Shown one piece after another: positions 1-11,274 of a DNA stretch of 64,000 nt. The notes under the pieces were generated by a model. The model searched no databases. It worked only from the letters and a program-made list of their open reading frames with translations, and had not been told where the DNA came from. Origin of the DNA: Achatina immaculata. Taxonomy: Eukaryota; Mollusca; Gastropoda; Stylommatophora; Achatinidae. Positions within the stretch are counted from its first letter, which is position 1. Every line of letters begins with the position of its first letter. The position numbers were made by a program, and so were the translations under genes. The stretch lies in NCBI GenBank assembly GCA_009760885.1, contig CM019696.1:43866358-43930357 (forward strand), in the 5' to 3' direction.

Positions 1-2985
1 AGAGAGACTGTTAGAGAAAATGTTATTTTAAGTTTAGGTTAGAGCAAGGACAAGAAGGGAGAGACTGTTAGAGAAAATGTTAGTTTAAGTTTAGGTTAGA
101 GCAAGGACAAGAAGGGAGAGACTGTTAGAGAAAATGTTAGTTTAAGTTTAGGTTAGGGCAAGGACTAGAAGAGAGACTGTTAGAGAAAATGTTAGTTTAA
201 GTTTAGGTTAGAGGAAGGACAAGATGGGAGAGACTGTTAGAGAAAATGTTAGTTTAAGTTTAGGTAGAGCAAGGACAAGAAGGGAGAGATTGTTAGAGAA
301 AATGTTAGTTTAAGTTTAGGTTTAGAGCAAGGACAAGAAGGGAGAGACTGTTAGAGAAAATGTTAGTTTAAGTTTAGGTTAGAGGAAGGACAAGATGGGA
401 GAGACTGTTAGAGAAAATGTTAGTTTAAGTTTAGGTTAGAGCAATGACTAGAAGAGAGACTGTTAGAGAAAATGTTAGTTTAAGTTTAGGTTAGAGCAAG
501 GACAAGATGGGAGAGACTGTTAGAGAAAATGTTAGTTTAAGTTTATGTTAGAGAAAGGACTAAAAGAGAGACTGTTAGAGAAAATGTTAGTTTAAGTTTA
601 GGTTAGGGCAAGGACAAGAAGGGAGAGACTGTTAGAGAAAATGTTAGTTTAAGTTTAGGTTAGAGCAATGACTAGAAGAGAGACTGTTAGAGAAATTGTT
701 AGTTTAAGTTTAGGTTAGGGCAAGGACAAGATGGGAGAGACTGTTAGAGAAAATGTTAGTTTAAGTTTAGGTTAGAGCAATGACTAGAAGAGAGACTGTT
801 AGAGAAATTGTTAGTTTAAGTTTAGGTAGAGCAAGGACTAGAAGAGAGACTGTTAGAGAAAATGTTAGTTTAAGTTTAGGTTAGAGCAAGGACAAGAAGG
901 GAGAGACTGTTAGAGAAAATGTTAGTTTAAGTTTAGGTTAGAGCAAGGACTAGAAGAGAGACTGTTAGAGAAAATGTTAGTTTATGTTTAGGTTAGAGCA
1001 AGGACAAGATGGGAGAGACTGTTAGAGAAAATGTTAGTTTAAGTTTAGGTTAGAGAAAGGACTAAAAGAGAGACTGTTAGAGAAAATGTTAGTTTAAGTT
1101 TAGGTTAGGGCAGGGACAAGAAGGGAGAGACTGTTAGAGAAAATGTTAGTTTAAGTTTAGGTTAGAGCAATGACTAGAAGAGAGACTGTTAGAGAAAATG
1201 TTAGTTTAAGTTTAGGTTAGAGCAAGGACAAGAAGGGAGAGTCTGTAAGAGAAAGTGTTAGTTTAAGTTTAGGTTAGAGGAAGGACAAGATGGGAGAGAC
1301 TGTTAGAGAAAATGTTAGTTTAAGTTTAGGTAGAGCAAGGACAAGAAGGGAGAGATTGTTAGAGAAAATGTTAGTTTAAATTTAGGTTTAGAGCAAGGAC
1401 AAGAAGGGAGAGACTGTTAGAGAAAATGTTAGTTTAAGTTTAGGTTAGAGGAAGGACAAGATGGGAGAGACTGTTAGAGAAAATGTTAGTTTAAGTTTAG
1501 GTTAGAGCAATGACTAGAAGAGAGACTGTTAGAGAAAATGTTAGTTTAAGTTTAGGTTAGAGCAAGGACAAGAAGGGAGAGACTGTTAGAGAAAATGTTA
1601 GTTTAAGTTTATGTTAGAGAAAGGACTAAAAGAGAGACTGTTAGAGAAAATGTTAGTTTAAGTTTAGGTTAGGGCAAGGACAAGAAGGGAGAGACTGTTA
1701 GAGAAAATGTTAGTTTAAGTTTAGGTTAGAGCAATGACTAGAAGAGAGACTGTTAGAGAAATTGTTAGTTTAAGTTTAGATAGAGCAAGGACTAGAAGAG
1801 AGACTGTTAGAGAAAATGTTAGTTTAAGTTTAGGTTAGAGCAATGACTAGAAGAGAGACTGTTAGAGAAAATGTTAGTTTAAGTTTAGGTTAGAGCAAGG
1901 ACAAGAAGGGAGAGTCTGTAAGAGAAAGTGTTAGTTTAAGTTTAGGTTAGAGGAAGGACAAGATGGGAGAGACTGTTAGAGAAAATGTTAGTTTAAGTTT
2001 ACGTTAGAGCAATGACTAGAAGAGAGACTGTTAGTGAAAATGTTATTTTAAGTTTAGGTAGAGCAATGACAAGAAGGGAGAGACTGTTAGAGAAAATGTT
2101 TGTTTAAGTTTACGTAAAGCAGGGACTAGAAGGGAGAGATTGTTAGAGAAAATGTTAGTTTAAGTTTAGATAGAGCAAGGACTAGAAGAGAGACTGTTAG
2201 AGAAAATGTTAGTTTAAGTTTAGGTAGAGCAAGGACTAGAAGAGAGGTTGTTAGAGAAAATGTTAGTTTAAGTTTAGGTTAGAGCAATGACTAGAAGAGA
2301 GACTGTTAGAGAAAATGTTAGTTTAAGTTTAGGTTAGAGCAAGGACAAGAAGGGAGAGACTGTTAGAGAAAATGTTAGTTTAAGTTTAGGTTAGAGCAAG
2401 GACAAGAAGGGAGAGACTGTTAGAGAAAATGTTAGTTTAAGTTTACGTTAGAGCAATGACTAGAAGAGAGACTGTTAGTGAAAATGTTATTTTAAGTTTA
2501 GGTAGAGCAATGACAAGAAGGGAGAGACTGTTAGAGAAAATGTTTGTTTAAGTTTACGTAAAGCAGGGACTAGAAGGGAGAGATTGTTAGAGAAAATGTT
2601 AGTTTAAGTTTAGATAGAGCAAGGACTAGAAGAGAGACTGTTAGAGAAAATGTTAGTTTAAGTTTAGGTAGAGCAAGGACTAGAAGAGAGGTTGTTAGAG
2701 AAAATGTTAGTTTAAGTTTAGGTTAGAGCAATGACTAGAAGAGAGACTGTTAGAGAAAATGTTAGTTTAAGTTTAGGTTAGAGCAAGGACAAGAAGGGAG
2801 AGACTGTTAGAGAAAATGTTAGTTTAAGTTTAGGTTAGAGCAAGGACAAGAAGGGAGAGACTGTTAGAGAAAATGTTAGTTTAAGTTTAGATAGAGCAAG
2901 GACTAGAAGAGAGACTGTTAGAGAAAATGTTAGTTTAAGTTTAGGTGAAGCAGGGACTAGAAGGAAGAGACTGTTAGGGATAATG
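1..2985. repeat. 54-57-bp minisatellite array (about 54 copies)
   Basis: Repeats of a unit with core GTTAGTTTAAGTTTAGGTTA follow each other from base 1; early copies are exactly 57 bp apart (4, 61, 118). Unit types differ in the tail (caaggacaagaaggg against caatgactagaagag) and in short deletions. Higher-order copying is visible: 2001 onward repeats at 2445 (444-bp offset), and about 205-620 resembles about 1271-1690 (1066-bp offset). The array starts before the window. No coding potential. Confidence 0.93.
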
Positions 2986-4397
2986 TGAGTTATAAAAGAG
3001 CTAGAGTTCTGAGAAAAAGCATCATTATTATTAGGATTGTTAGGATGATGAAGTGTTCAATAGTGAGGATAATATTAGGATAAGGATTTTTATGATTTTG
3101 GAGTCATGTGTTTGATTTTTCATGACTATGTTTGATAGTAGAGCGTTCCAGAGAATTTGTCTCATGTAGAGATTAATGTCAGCTGTCCTTATTAAGGCAG
3201 AGCAGGTTGTGTTGTTGGCATTTGTAGACTGATTGGGCAGATAGTTGCTTAGTAGTTGAAAGATGTGTTTTGCTGATGTGTGGGAATTCAATTGTTGGGT
3301 TTATTCTGACATCAGTTATCATGGCATTTTATTGGAACTGATTGATTTGTGGTCCTTCTCTAGGCATTAGTTTTTTTTAACAATCCCTCCCCACATGGCA
3401 AACATAGTTCTTGCTGGGGAATGGAGGCAGTTATATGTAGTTTGTTGAGTCTGCCATCCTCATCAGTCATCCTCCATCTTCCCATTAATAAAACTGTTGT
3501 CTTGATGTTGAAATTACTCTCTTGGTTAATTACTCAACACTGTTGTCTTGAAATTACTCTCTTGGTTAATTACTCAACACTTTTGCTACATTGGTCCCAT
3601 TGAGCTCTCGCCTGTTGAGTCCTTCTGTGCTTTTGTCATCTAGGTTGGAGATGCGTGCCTTAAGTCTCTTGAGTGTATGGATGAAACAAGTAGTAAGAGG
3701 TTCAACAGCATGTCTGGGTGCCTTAAGTTTCTTGAGTGTATAGATGAAACAAGTAGTAAGAGGTTCAGCAGCATGTCTGGGTGTCTTAAGTTTCTTGAGT
3801 GTATAGATGAAACAAGTTGTAAGAGATTCCACAGATAAAACATTTATTATCTTGATCCTGAGCAGTGGTTCAAAAATTCTTACAATCATTCCACTAGACG
3901 TCAAATGATTGAATAGCAGCACAGATTAACCACCAGTAACATGTAGCCCTACTTCTTCTCATGATTCTGTAGCGGCAGTAGCCTTCTTTACTTGGTGCCA
4001 ACCAGTCCTTCTTTAATTGGTGCCAACCAGTCCTTCTTTAATTGATGCCAACCAGTCCTTCTGTAGCAGTTAAATGGTGAAAATAGTGACCACCAGGTCC
4101 CTGTTGTAAGAAAGATGGAGTAAAATGCCTTGGTTTTATTAGTGTGGGTTGATTCTCTTTCATTAGCGCCCTACCCTGTCTTATATTCAGTTTCTCTCGA
4201 AGTTACCAGCTATATTAGTTCAATTATTATCTGTAAGTGTTTTATGTTCGATTTTGCTTTTCATTATAGTGTATTATTTTAAGACCTGCCTTGAAAAATT
4301 CAGAAGTAACTCTCTGTGTTACATACTCTAGATTTTCTTTTACTTTTTCTTTGGAATCTATTTTACTTTTCTTTTACTTTTCCTTTGGAATCTATAA
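2986..4397. other. Anonymous stretch, no gene recognised (copy 1)
   Basis: No exon or RNA gene recognised. It holds three copies of a 63-bp repeat (about 3653-3838, core TTGAGTGTATAGATGAAACA), a 41-bp direct repeat at 3499-3580 (TACTCTCTTGGTTAATTACT), and three copies of a ~25-bp repeat near 3995-4065 (TGGTGCCAACCAGTCCTTCT). The 63-bp repeat creates an apparent minus-strand frame (3566-3922) with a 21-residue repeat and no recognisable domain. The same content recurs at 5018-6429. Confidence 0.7.
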
Positions 4398-5017
4398 GAG
4401 AAAGTGTTAGTTTAAGTTTAGGTTAGAGGAAGGACAAGATGGGAGAGACTGTTAGAGAAAATGTTAGTTTAAGTTTACGTTAGAGCAATGACTAGAAGAG
4501 AGACTGTTAGTGAAAATGTTATTTTAAGTTTAGGTAGAGCAATGACAAGAAGGGAGAGACTGTTAGAGAAAATGTTTGTTTAAGTTTACGTAAAGCAGGG
4601 ACTAGAAGGGAGAGATTGTTAGAGAAAATGTTAGTTTAAGTTTAGATAGAGCAAGGACTAGAAGAGAGACTGTTAGAGAAAATGTTAGTTTAAGTTTAGG
4701 TAGAGCAAGGACTAGAAGAGAGGTTGTTAGAGAAAATGTTAGTTTAAGTTTAGGTTAGAGCAATGACTAGAAGAGAGACTGTTAGAGAAAATGTTAGTTT
4801 AAGTTTAGGTTAGAGCAAGGACAAGAAGGGAGAGACTGTTAGAGAAAATGTTAGTTTAAGTTTAGGTTAGAGCAAGGACAAGAAGGGAGAGACTGTTAGA
4901 GAAAATGTTAGTTTAAGTTTAGATAGAGCAAGGACTAGAAGAGAGACTGTTAGAGAAAATGTTAGTTTAAGTTTAGGTGAAGCAGGGACTAGAAGGAAGA
5001 GACTGTTAGGGATAATG
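4398..5017. repeat. 57-bp minisatellite, duplicated segment
   Basis: Same unit as the array at 1-2985 (core GTTAGTTTAAGTTTAGGTTA), about 11 copies. This is the array end carried along in the 2032-bp tandem duplication. Confidence 0.9.
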
Positions 5018-6586
5018 TGAGTTATAAAAGAGCTAGAGTTCTGAGAAAAAGCATCATTATTATTAGGATTGTTAGGATGATGAAGTGTTCAATAGTGAGG
5101 ATAATATTAGGATAAGGATTTTTATGATTTTGGAGTCATGTGTTTGATTTTTCATGACTATGTTTGATAGTAGAGCGTTCCAGAGAATTTGTCTCATGTA
5201 GAGATTAATGTCAGCTGTCCTTATTAAGGCAGAGCAGGTTGTGTTGTTGGCATTTGTAGACTGATTGGGCAGATAGTTGCTTAGTAGTTGAAAGATGTGT
5301 TTTGCTGATGTGTGGGAATTCAATTGTTGGGTTTATTCTGACATCAGTTATCATGGCATTTTATTGGAACTGATTGATTTGTGGTCCTTCTCTAGGCATT
5401 AGTTTTTTTTAACAATCCCTCCCCACATGGCAAACATAGTTCTTGCTGGGGAATGGAGGCAGTTATATGTAGTTTGTTGAGTCTGCCATCCTCATCAGTC
5501 ATCCTCCATCTTCCCATTAATAAAACTGTTGTCTTGATGTTGAAATTACTCTCTTGGTTAATTACTCAACACTGTTGTCTTGAAATTACTCTCTTGGTTA
5601 ATTACTCAACACTTTTGCTACATTGGTCCCATTGAGCTCTCGCCTGTTGAGTCCTTCTGTGCTTTTGTCATCTAGGTTGGAGATGCGTGCCTTAAGTCTC
5701 TTGAGTGTATGGATGAAACAAGTAGTAAGAGGTTCAACAGCATGTCTGGGTGCCTTAAGTTTCTTGAGTGTATAGATGAAACAAGTAGTAAGAGGTTCAG
5801 CAGCATGTCTGGGTGTCTTAAGTTTCTTGAGTGTATAGATGAAACAAGTTGTAAGAGATTCCACAGATAAAACATTTATTATCTTGATCCTGAGCAGTGG
5901 TTCAAAAATTCTTACAATCATTCCACTAGACGTCAAATGATTGAATAGCAGCACAGATTAACCACCAGTAACATGTAGCCCTACTTCTTCTCATGATTCT
6001 GTAGCGGCAGTAGCCTTCTTTACTTGGTGCCAACCAGTCCTTCTTTAATTGGTGCCAACCAGTCCTTCTTTAATTGATGCCAACCAGTCCTTCTGTAGCA
6101 GTTAAATGGTGAAAATAGTGACCACCAGGTCCCTGTTGTAAGAAAGATGGAGTAAAATGCCTTGGTTTTATTAGTGTGGGTTGATTCTCTTTCATTAGCG
6201 CCCTACCCTGTCTTATATTCAGTTTCTCTCGAAGTTACCAGCTATATTAGTTCAATTATTATCTGTAAGTGTTTTATGTTCGATTTTGCTTTTCATTATA
6301 GTGTATTATTTTAAGACCTGCCTTGAAAAATTCAGAAGTAACTCTCTGTGTTACATACTCTAGATTTTCTTTTACTTTTTCTTTGGAATCTATTTTACTT
6401 TTCTTTTACTTTTCCTTTGGAATCTATTTTACATTAATTGCACTCTTTTTTTTTTTTGTGATACCGCAAGCGACTCTGTAATCTTTGTTTTAAGTCCTCA
6501 AGGCAAGCTTAAATTTTATGGAGCAGTTTCTTGTCACAAACTTGATATTCTCAGACTTGACATTCTCAAACTTGTCCCTGTCACAG
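5018..6586. other. Anonymous stretch (copy 2) and lead-in to exon A
   Basis: 5018-6429 repeats 2986-4397. 6430-6586 is unique: a poly-T run near 6447, then pyrimidine-rich sequence leading to the exon A acceptor at 6586. I looked for an upstream heparanase exon here and did not find one. Confidence 0.6.
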
Positions 6587-6726
6587 ATCCCAAAGATTTC
6601 TGAATCAGGCAGCAGCTTTAGCTCCTTGTGAACTTCGCTTCGGTGGAACAATGGCTGACTACTTGACTTTTGATCCCACCGCCACCTTCGATTTTATCAC
6701 TCAGACTGCGGATATCACCCTGTCAC
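6587..6726 (+). CDS. Heparanase exon A (RFGGT segment)
   Basis: A 140-bp exon: 1 base finishing a codon, 46 codons, 1 base starting the next. The acceptor is the pyrimidine-rich ...CCTGTCACAG ending at 6586; the donor GTAAGT starts at 6727. The frame reads ALAPCELRFGGTMADYLTFD, the conserved heparanase segment just before the substrate-binding barrel. The ATG at 6651 (MADYL) is internal to the domain, not the start, because the conserved residues run upstream of it. The exon ends in ITLS plus C (phase 1), which joins GC at the next exon to make Arg. A shorter acceptor (AAAG, 6596) is possible but has a poor pyrimidine tract. Confidence 0.85.
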
Positions 6727-6860
6727 GTAAGTATCACATCTCATGTGTGAACATGGCATCAAATGTCACAAGTATCTGTCATGTAGGAAATATTTTGTTC
6801 TTTCTCCAACTTTCTGTATCGGTGGCACCACTGATAATTATTTGCATATTTTAGTATAAA

Positions 6861-7495
6861 AAAAAACTTGGAACAGCAACAGCTGATGACAAGTGCAGGA
6901 ATGAAATAAAACCACAAATACATAAGGTAAAGGTAGCTTTTTATGACATGAAGAAGATAGTAAGAAATAATAAGATGTCCCTAAAAGTGAGGACAAGAGT
7001 ATTACAGAGCTATACAGAGCTATACAGAGCTATACAGAGCTATACAGAGCTATACAGAGCTATACAGACCCAGTATTGCTGTAAGGTTGTGAAACTTGGA
7101 CAATCAATTCAAAAATGACAGAAACTGGAAGCAACAGAAATGTAATTCTGCGAAAGATGCAGCAAAGACCCTGGACAGACAGAAAGAAAAAAAATAACAA
7201 ACGAAAAGATTCTCACAGAAGTTTCAGAACGATAAGAATTAGTTAACATGATAAGAAAATGTCAGTCACAATTTCTCAGATATATCATGAGAAGACGGAG
7301 AACCTGGAAAATACAAGAGAAGAAGGAGGAGAGGATGGCCAAAAGAAAAATGTCTTGATGGACTGGCCAAGTGGCGTGGAAAACAAAGCAAAAACCTCTG
7401 AACTTATTGGAAACACCAAGGACTGTGCAATATGGAGAAGCACATGCCCCTGCGTTATCTGGAATGACACATAAAAACAACAACAATAATAATAC
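6861..7495 (+). mobile_element. 5'-truncated LINE 3' end (RTE-like), degenerate
   Basis: The + strand, with frameshifts and stops, reads like the C-terminal end of an RTE-type reverse transcriptase: VAFYDMKKIVRNNKMSLKVR, then GCETWTI, then ILRKMQQRPWTDRKK and a Trp/Lys/Arg-rich tail. It ends in an AAC/AAT-rich simple tail (CAACAACAATAATAATACA). Possible short target-site copies are TATAAAAA on both sides, which is weak. Within it the decamer AGCTATACAG is repeated about six times (7010-7072), breaking the old frame. It sits in the intron between exons A and B. Confidence 0.7.
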
Positions 7496-7612
7496 ATAGT
7501 TATAAAAACAGTAATTTTCACACTTACAAAAAATCACTTTCTAAGCTGAAGTATAAAAAAAAAAAAGATAACGGTGTTACTCCATGGAGTTGTACAGTGG
7601 TAAGTGGTATTA

Positions 7613-8031
7613 GTCAAGCAAAATATAGACACTAATACTACATCACCCTGTAGAGAGCTGACAAGATGTAGTATTACTGTCCATATTTTCATTGACTTGT
7701 CAGTGCTCTACAGGGTGATGTAGTATTAGTGTCCATATTTTCCTTGACCTGTCAGCACTCTACAGGGTGATGTAGTATTAGTGTCCATATTTTCTTTGAC
7801 TTGTCAGTGCTCTACAGGGTGATGTAGTATTAGTGTCCATATTTTCCTTGACTTGTCAGTGCTCTACAGGGTGATGTAGTATTAGTGTCCATATTTTCAT
7901 TGACTTGTCAGTGCTCTACAGGGTGATGTAGTATTAGTGTCCATATTTTCCTTGACTTCACAGTGCTCTACAGGGTGATGTAGTATTAGTGTCCATATTT
8001 TCCTTGACCTGTCAGCACTCTACAGGGTGAT
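7613..8031. repeat. 52-bp array with one inverted first copy
   Basis: Direct copies of a 52-bp unit (core TCTACAGGGTGATGTAGTAT; copies at 7721 and 7773 are exactly 52 apart) fill about 7666-8031. The segment 7613-7665 is the reverse complement of the unit, so the array opens with a head-to-head pair that could fold into a hairpin. Confidence 0.85.
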
Positions 8032-8190
8032 GAGGTCAGCAGCAGGTCTGGCTGCCTTTCTTTTCTCACCTCCAGGTGAAGACAGGTAGCCATTTCTACA
8101 AGTGAGTGACTGGGACACCTCAGGGAAGATTGGAACCACTGACCCTCACCATGAGAGAGTAGTACACTAACCACTTCCCCACTTGATAGT
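8032..8190 (-). mobile_element. Possible tRNA-derived SINE remnant
   Basis: Read on the minus strand from about 8187, there is a tRNA-like head: GGGGAAGTGGTTAGTGTAC resembles an A box, and GGTTCCAATCTTCC, about 35 bases further on, resembles a B box (GGTTCRANNC). An unrelated body follows toward 8035. The boxes are imperfect and no clear tail or target-site copies are visible. It could also be chance similarity. Confidence 0.45.
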
Positions 8191-8334
8191 GAGCAATAAT
8201 TCTATATATTTGTGCTGACCTGTAGTTCCTAGTCTGTCAGCTGAGACCATGAAATTAAGACAAAGACTCTGTCCTCAGCCTAAATGAGACCCTGGTTGGT
8301 GACTCATGGCTGACTCTTGTGTTTCCTTTAGTGA

Positions 8335-8640
8335 AACACAGCTGACTCTTGTGTGACCTTTAATAAATAATAGCTGACTCTTGCGTCATATTTAATAAAT
8401 CATACCTGAATATTTGCATTACATTTTATAAATCATAGCTGAATACTTGCGTCACATTTAATAAATTATAGCTGAATACTTGCGTCACATTTAATAAATT
8501 ATAGCTGACTCTTGCATCACAGTTTGTATGTCATAGCTGAATACTTGCATTACATTTAATAAATCATAGCTGAATACTTGTGTCACATTTAATAAATCAT
8601 ACCTGAATATTTGTGTCACATTTAATAAATCATACCTGAA
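8335..8640. repeat. 33-bp A+T-rich array upstream of exon B
   Basis: About nine copies of a 33-bp unit, core ATAAATCATAGCTGAATACT followed by TGCGTCACATTT, with point variants. The last copies (8561 onward) are included in the 1357-bp duplication and recur at 9918-9995. It is distinct in sequence from the 33-bp array at 39960. Confidence 0.85.
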
Positions 8641-9022
8641 AAAGACTATGATTTGCAGCACGTTGTGTCCCTTGTAAAAAACTATAGTCTGGCCAGGTGA
8701 GAGGGAACTGACATGGGGAGGTAAGACTAGACCTATGAATACATCATGCCGAAGACAGAAGTACTGAACCGAAAGGTGCATATACCACAGATGAGGTACA
8801 GTCCACGACACAATACAAGCAACATCTTTTTGTGAGATGGTGTGGACAAAGAAGAAGAAGAAGACATCCATGAAATATTAAACTGATCATCACTATTACA
8901 ATCTCACACACTTGTTATATAAATTGGAGACAGTTTGACAAAAAAAAAACCAACAACCAAACAAACTCCTTCTTCATGTATTGAGCACAGAAATACACAC
9001 ATAGTTATCTTCTGTCTTGCAG

Positions 9023-9196
9023 GCACACAATGGGATCATCTGACAGCATTCCTGGAGAAAGTTGGATGGGATCTGACTTTTGATTTTAACTTGTTCAAGA
9101 GACGTAAGGGTATGTGGGATCCAACCAACGCCGAACAACTTCTGAATTATTCAGCCTCAAAAAACATTCACATTTCTGGTTTCGAGTTGGGAAATG
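9023..9196 (+). CDS. Heparanase exon B, copy 1 (barrel strands up to ELGN)
   Basis: A 174-bp exon: 2 bases, 57 codons, 1 base, phase 1 at both ends. The acceptor is TTCTGTCTTGCAG; the donor is GTAACT at 9197. It encodes TQWDHLTAFLEKVGWDL, then FDFNLF, WDPTNAEQLLNYSASKN and FELGN. ELGN precedes the acid/base Glu of GH79; the exon stops after the first base (G) of that Glu codon. Reading through the donor gives GNSD, which is intron and not protein. The exon lies in a 1357-bp unit that is tandemly duplicated, so an identical exon follows at 10380. As 174 is divisible by three with equal phases, either copy, or both, can be spliced in frame. Confidence 0.88.
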
Positions 9197-10379
9197 GTAA
9201 CTCAGATTGTGTGGTGGTACAAGTGTAGTGGTACAAATTGTGTGGTGCTAGCATCTATACAGTGATACATACAAGATGGTAAAGGCTAGCGCCTAGAGTG
9301 TTCTTTTACAAATCGTGTAAAGATTTTGTTACCAAAGAAGATCTGAAATGAGCTGAGCATGGAGCAACAAGTATTTCTGTAGAAATTTTGTTACTCAAGT
9401 TATGATCATGACAATGACATCTAACTGTGCATATAACTGAGTTATCTTCCACAATAATCTAATAATAATAATAATACTATTAGGTCAATCAATAAGGTCA
9501 TAAGGTTCTGTTCTTGGAAGTGTTGTCAGTGAAGTGAGAATATAGACTGGTGTAAACATGGGAGAAAGATGTTACTTAGTACAGATATATTTTGTAGGAA
9601 CAGAGCTGTAGCTAGATAAGTCTGCAAAGACTTATCTTGGTCTATAAATCAGAATTATGTGTATGTAACTGCGGATGTATGAGCTTGAATGGTGACCAGT
9701 CTGTTTTAGAGCTTTTCTGTTTACCAAACACTTTACTTTACTGACTAAAGATTGAAATATTTTTTTTTTGCTGAAGAGAATTTTCTTTCTTCATCAAAAT
9801 GTTTCCTTGGTGACTGGAAGTTTCTCCTGTTTAACTAGAAATATTCTCTCACGGATTAATAGAAATATCTTCTCATTATTCCCTTTATAGTTTCCTGTTT
9901 GACTGCCAACATTTCCTAAATCATAGCTGAATACTTGTGTCACATTTAATAAATCATACCTGAATATTTGTGTCACATTTAATAAATCATACCTGAAAAA
10001 GACTATGATTTGCAGCACGTTGTGTCCCTTGTAAAAAACTATAGTCTGGCCAGGTGAGAGGGAACTGACATGGGGAGGTAAGACTAGACCTATGAATACA
10101 TCATGCCGAAGACAGAAGTACTGAACCGAAAGGTGCATATACCACAGATGAGGTACAGTCCACGACACAATACAAGCAACATCTTTTTGTGAGATGGTGT
10201 GGACAAAGAAGAAGAAGAAGACATCCATGAAATATTAAACTGATCATCACTATTACAATCTCACACACTTGTTATATAAATTGGAGACAGTTTGACAAAA
10301 AAAAAACCAACAACCAAACAAACTCCTTCTTCATGTATTGAGCACAGAAATACACACATAGTTATCTTCTGTCTTGCAG

Positions 10380-10553
10380 GCACACAATGGGATCATCTGA
10401 CAGCATTCCTGGAGAAAGTTGGATGGGATCTGACTTTTGATTTTAACTTGTTCAAGAGACGTAAGGGTATGTGGGATCCAACCAACGCCGAACAACTTCT
10501 GAATTATTCAGCCTCAAAAAACATTCACATTTCTGGTTTCGAGTTGGGAAATG
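10380..10553 (+). CDS. Heparanase exon B, copy 2 (identical tandem duplicate)
   Basis: Base-for-base repeat of the exon at 9023-9196, shifted by 1357 bp, with the same acceptor and donor. Joined to exon C (13067), its final G plus AA gives the catalytic Glu. If both copies were included, the junction codon would be Gly and the product would hold a second 58-residue barrel segment that a TIM barrel could hardly accept. Mutually exclusive use or skipping is more likely if the duplication is real. The lack of any difference between copies also allows an assembly artefact. Confidence 0.8.
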
Positions 10554-11274
10554 GTAACTCAGATTGTGTGGTGGTACAAGTGTAGTGGTACAAATTGTGT
10601 GGTGCTAGCATCTATACAGTGATACATACAAGATGGTAAAGGCTAGCGCCTAGAGTGTTCTTTTACAAATCGTGTAAAGATTTTGTTACCAAAGAAGATC
10701 TGAAATGAGCTGAGCATGGAGCAACAAGTATTTCTGTAGAAATTTTGTTACTCAAGTTATGATCATGACAATGACATCTAACTGTGCATATAACTGAGTT
10801 ATCTTCCACAATAATCTAATAATAATAATAATACTATTAGGTCAATCAATAAGGTCATAAGGTTCTGTTCTTGGAAGTGTTGTCAGTGAAGTGAGAATAT
10901 AGACTGGTGTAAACATGGGAGAAAGATGTTACTTAGTACAGATATATTTTGTAGGAACAGAGCTGTAGCTAGATAAGTCTGCAAAGACTTATCTTGGTCT
11001 ATAAATCAGAATTATGTGTATGTAACTGCGGATGTATGAGCTTGAATGGTGACCAGTCTGTTTTAGAGCTTTTCTGTTTACCAAACACTTTACTTTACTG
11101 ACTAAAGATTGAAATATTTTTTTTTTGCTGAAGAGAATTTTCTTTCTTCATCAAAATGTTTCCTTGGTGACTGGAAGTTTCTCCTGTTTAACTAGAAATA
11201 TTCTCTCACGGATTAATAGAAATATCTTCTCATTATTCCCTTTATAGTTTCCTGTTTGACTGCCAACATTTCCT

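Larger units (their letters stand above)
2366..6429. repeat. 2032-bp direct tandem duplication (2366-4397 and 4398-6429)
   Basis: Sequence from the end of the 57-bp array through the anonymous block repeats with an exact 2032-bp shift; I saw no differences in the parts compared. The junction at about 4397 joins CTTTGGAATCTAT to the minisatellite (AAGAGAAAGTG). The second copy ends at the same CTTTGGAATCTAT near 6428 and goes on into TTTACATTAATTG. Because the left end lies inside an array, the exact start is uncertain by one or two repeat units. Confidence 0.9.
8560..11274. repeat. 1357-bp direct tandem duplication containing exon B
   Basis: 8560-9917 is repeated at 9917-11274 with a constant 1357-bp shift; the copies look identical. 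The junction joins GCCAACATTTCCTA to AATCATAGCTG of the 33-bp array. At the far end the same GCCAACATTTCCTA runs on into the 21-bp array. Each copy carries exon B and about 720 bp of following intron, which holds an AAT microsatellite (9462-9478) and no other recognisable feature. Confidence 0.9.

Noticed and set aside
1..2985. CRISPR array
   Set aside because: Units are contiguous, with no unique spacers between constant repeats; eukaryotic context. The same holds for all other arrays here.
1..2985. Telomeric repeat (TTAGGTT-like pieces occur in the 57-bp unit)
   Set aside because: TTTAGGTTAG occurs only as part of a 54-57-bp unit; there is no run of (TTAGGG)n or (TTAGG)n.
3566..3922. 118-codon minus-strand ORF with three 21-residue repeats, and its copy at 5598-5954
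   Set aside because: Explained by a 63-bp triplicate; no recognisable domain or splice context.
6651..6854. 67-codon ORF starting at MADYL as a small gene
   Set aside because: It is exon A read through its splice donor; homology starts upstream of the ATG and stops at the donor GTAAGT.
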